Assembly (NCBI GenBank): GCA_947258815.1
Contig: CAMYJW010000005.1
Location: 1 to 64,000, forward strand
Reading direction: 5' to 3'
Origin: an uncultured Sphingomonadaceae bacterium
GTDB lineage: Bacteria; Pseudomonadota; Alphaproteobacteria; Sphingomonadales; Sphingomonadaceae
Length of the DNA stretch: 64,000 nucleotides
Positions 62,495 to 64,000 of the stretch are shown piece by piece. The position numbers and the translations under genes were made by a program. Position 1 is the stretch's first letter. Each line of letters begins with the position of its first letter. The notes below the pieces were generated by a model, which searched no databases, was not told where the DNA came from, and was given only the letters and a program-made list of their open reading frames with translations.

Positions 62495-63520
62495 ATGCCC
62501 GGTCTCCTCCTGAAAACGCTTTGCGGCGACAAAGAATTGCAAACACCGGTCTGGCTCATGCGCCAGGCGGGTCGGTATTTGCCCGAATACCGTGCTTTGC
62601 GCGCAGAAAAAGGCGGTTTTCTGGCGCTTGTCTATGATAGCGACGCCGCAGCGGAAATCACGCTCCAGCCGATCAGAAGGTTCGGATTCGATGGGGCAAT
62701 ACTGTTTTCGGACATCCTGATCGTCCCTTATGCGATGGGACAGAATCTTGAGTTTCTGGCTGGCGAGGGGCCCCGGCTTTCACCTCGGCTGATCGATCAG
62801 TCGCTCGAAAGCCTGACTCGCGTTCCCGAGCGTTTGTCGCCGATCTATCAGACCGTTGCGAAAGTGAAGGCAGGGCTTGGCAAGGAGCGAACGCTGCTGG
62901 GCTTTGCCGGAAGTCCATGGACCGTTGCGACGTATATGGTCGCTGGAGAAGGCAGTCGGGATCAGCATTTAACCCGCGCCCTTGCCTATCGCGATCCGGC
63001 CGGGTTTCAGGCGATCATCGATGGCATTGTCAATGTTACGATCGAATATCTTTCGGGGCAGATTGCTGCAGGTGCAGAGGCGGTACAGCTGTTTGACAGC
63101 TGGGCGGGAAGCCTTTCACCTTCGGAATTCGAAACCTGGGTGATCGCGCCCAATCAGGCCATTACCGAGGCGGTGAAAGCACGTTACCCCGATGTTCCGA
63201 TCATCGGGTTTCCGAAAGGGGCCGGTGAGAAACTGCCGGCCTACGCGCGCGAGACGGGTGTGGATGCGGTCGGGCTTGACGAAACGATCGATCCGCGATG
63301 GGCGGCAAAGGCATTGCCTGAAAACATGCCGGTGCAGGGCAATCTCGATCCTTTGTTGCTTCTGGCGGGCGGAGATGCGCTTGAGGAACGGGCTCGGCGG
63401 ATACTCGAATGTTTTGCGAGCAGGCCGCATGTCTTCAATCTGGGCCACGGTATCGACAAGGAAACCCCGATTGAAAATGTTGAAAGGCTGCTCGCGCTGG
63501 TTCGCAACTGGCAGGGATGA
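62495..63520 (+). CDS. hemE: Uroporphyrinogen decarboxylase
   Basis: ATG 62495 (MPGLLLKTLCGDKELQTPVW) gives 341 aa; TTG 62477 is possible but unnecessary. Motifs: PVWLMRQAGRYLPEYR, ILFSDILIVPYAMG, GFAGSPWTVATYM, VQLFDSWAGSLSP and NLGHGIDKETPIENV. Heme biosynthesis. The origin-flanking gene in alphaproteobacteria. Confidence 0.97.
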   Translation: MPGLLLKTLCGDKELQTPVWLMRQAGRYLPEYRALRAEKGGFLALVYDSDAAAEITLQPIRRFGFDGAILFSDILIVPYAMGQNLEFLAGEGPRLSPRLIDQSLESLTRVPERLSPIYQTVAKVKAGLGKERTLLGFAGSPWTVATYMVAGEGSRDQHLTRALAYRDPAGFQAIIDGIVNVTIEYLSGQIAAGAEAVQLFDSWAGSLSPSEFETWVIAPNQAITEAVKARYPDVPIIGFPKGAGEKLPAYARETGVDAVGLDETIDPRWAAKALPENMPVQGNLDPLLLLAGGDALEERARRILECFASRPHVFNLGHGIDKETPIENVERLLALVRNWQG

Positions 63521-63552
63521 CGAACCGGGGTCTGTTCGGCTAATCAGTGTTC

Positions 63553-63996
63553 ATGGATCAGGTGCTGCAAATGACATATCTCTGGCTGAAAGCCGGCCAT
63601 ATTATTTTCGTGATATTCTGGATGGCCGGGCTGTTTATGCTGCCCCGCTATTTCGTCTATCATCAGGAGGCAGAGCCCGGCTCGCCGGAAAACGCCCTGT
63701 GGATCGAGCGCGAAGCGAAACTGCGCAAAATCATCCTGACTCCATCGCTTGTCGTGGTCTGGATTCTGGGTGTAACGCTGGCTTTTTCCATCGATGCATG
63801 GGGTGAGGGCTGGTTTCACGCGAAGCTGCTGATCGTGGTTCTGCTCAGTGGTTATCATGGCTGGCTGGTGAGTTATGCGCGCAAGCTTGCCAATGGCGAA
63901 CGGCGGTTGACCGGCAAGCACCTTCGCCTGCTGAACGAGGTGCCCGGCGTGGCCGCCGCACTGATCGTCGTATTGGCTGTCATCAAACCGTTCTGA
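63553..63996 (+). CDS. hemJ: Protoporphyrinogen oxidase HemJ (UPF0093/CopD-like)
   Basis: ATG 63553 (MDQVLQMTYLWLKAGHIIFV) gives 147 aa; GTG 63547 is an alternative. Four transmembrane helices; the conserved HemJ residues lie in KAGHIIFVIFWMAGLFMLPR (His) and WFHAKLLIVVLLSGYHGWL, with RLLNEVPGVAA near the end. It oxidises protoporphyrinogen IX, following hemE by 32 nt, as in many alphaproteobacteria. Confidence 0.93.
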   Translation: MDQVLQMTYLWLKAGHIIFVIFWMAGLFMLPRYFVYHQEAEPGSPENALWIEREAKLRKIILTPSLVVVWILGVTLAFSIDAWGEGWFHAKLLIVVLLSGYHGWLVSYARKLANGERRLTGKHLRLLNEVPGVAAALIVVLAVIKPF

Positions 63997-64000
63997 TGCG

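Overview
The window looks like part of the chromosome of a high-GC alphaproteobacterium, most likely a member of the Sphingomonadales. This is inferred from gene content and synteny: the hemE/ppsR junction, mmcB with a GTTC-N7-GTTC LexA box, popZ, DUF2093, DUF1289, DUF1491, a MerC-domain protein and the full suf cluster. No database search was run.

Bases 1 to about 8,889 are an accessory island that abuts the 3' end of a tRNA-Arg(CCG) gene on the minus strand. It opens with a decayed mobilisation module: a mobC tail collapsed onto a relaxase, whose truncated HUH domain now runs into an AlpA/Xis-like helix-turn-helix. Next come an orphan 483-aa protein with a PD-(D/E)XK-type nuclease motif and an intact 2,273-bp IS1595-family element (terminal inverted repeats, 8-bp ATATAATT duplication) carrying a VapBC45-like toxin-antitoxin pair. 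The island ends with a compact cargo set: a protein with a tandemly repeated helical module, a possibly MazG-like protein, a membrane-tailed dCTP-deaminase-fold protein lacking the catalytic Glu, and a convergent protein resembling the helical domain of 5-hmdU DNA kinases (thymine hypermodification). This nucleotide/DNA-modification cassette is the best candidate for an undescribed system.

From 8,890 to 63,996 the content is core chromosome. It holds LexA-boxed mmcB, a DEAD-box RNA helicase, a fatty acid hydroxylase, a PAS_5 protein, a periplasmic M48 protease and a DsbA-like oxidoreductase, then a LytS/LytTR two-component pair. These are followed by nadC, RNase T2, tadA and rpmB, the xseA-DUF2093-M23 operon divergent from purD, and a PfkB-type adenosine kinase. 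The complete sufR-like/sufB/DUF559/sufC/sufD/sufS/sufT/sufA operon follows with overlapping genes, then pyrD, ggt, an acyl-CoA ligase, a thiS-thiG fusion, merC and ctaA with a Zur-like palindrome between them, rplM-rpsI, class I fumarase, pcm-tolC-popZ, small Fe-S and CBS proteins, and xth.

The right end carries a leftward run (ppsR-maf-aroE-coaE-dnaQ-hpf-ptsN-thioesterase-DUF1491) and a rightward pair (hemE-hemJ). They flank a 326-bp gap containing degenerate DnaA-box-like sites and a very AT-rich tract. This is the gene arrangement at the Caulobacter and Rickettsia replication origin, so oriC is proposed here and genes on both sides read away from it.

Non-coding structure of note: a 228-nt nested-hairpin element upstream of nadC, and a dispersed gene-end repeat with two long copies and one half copy.
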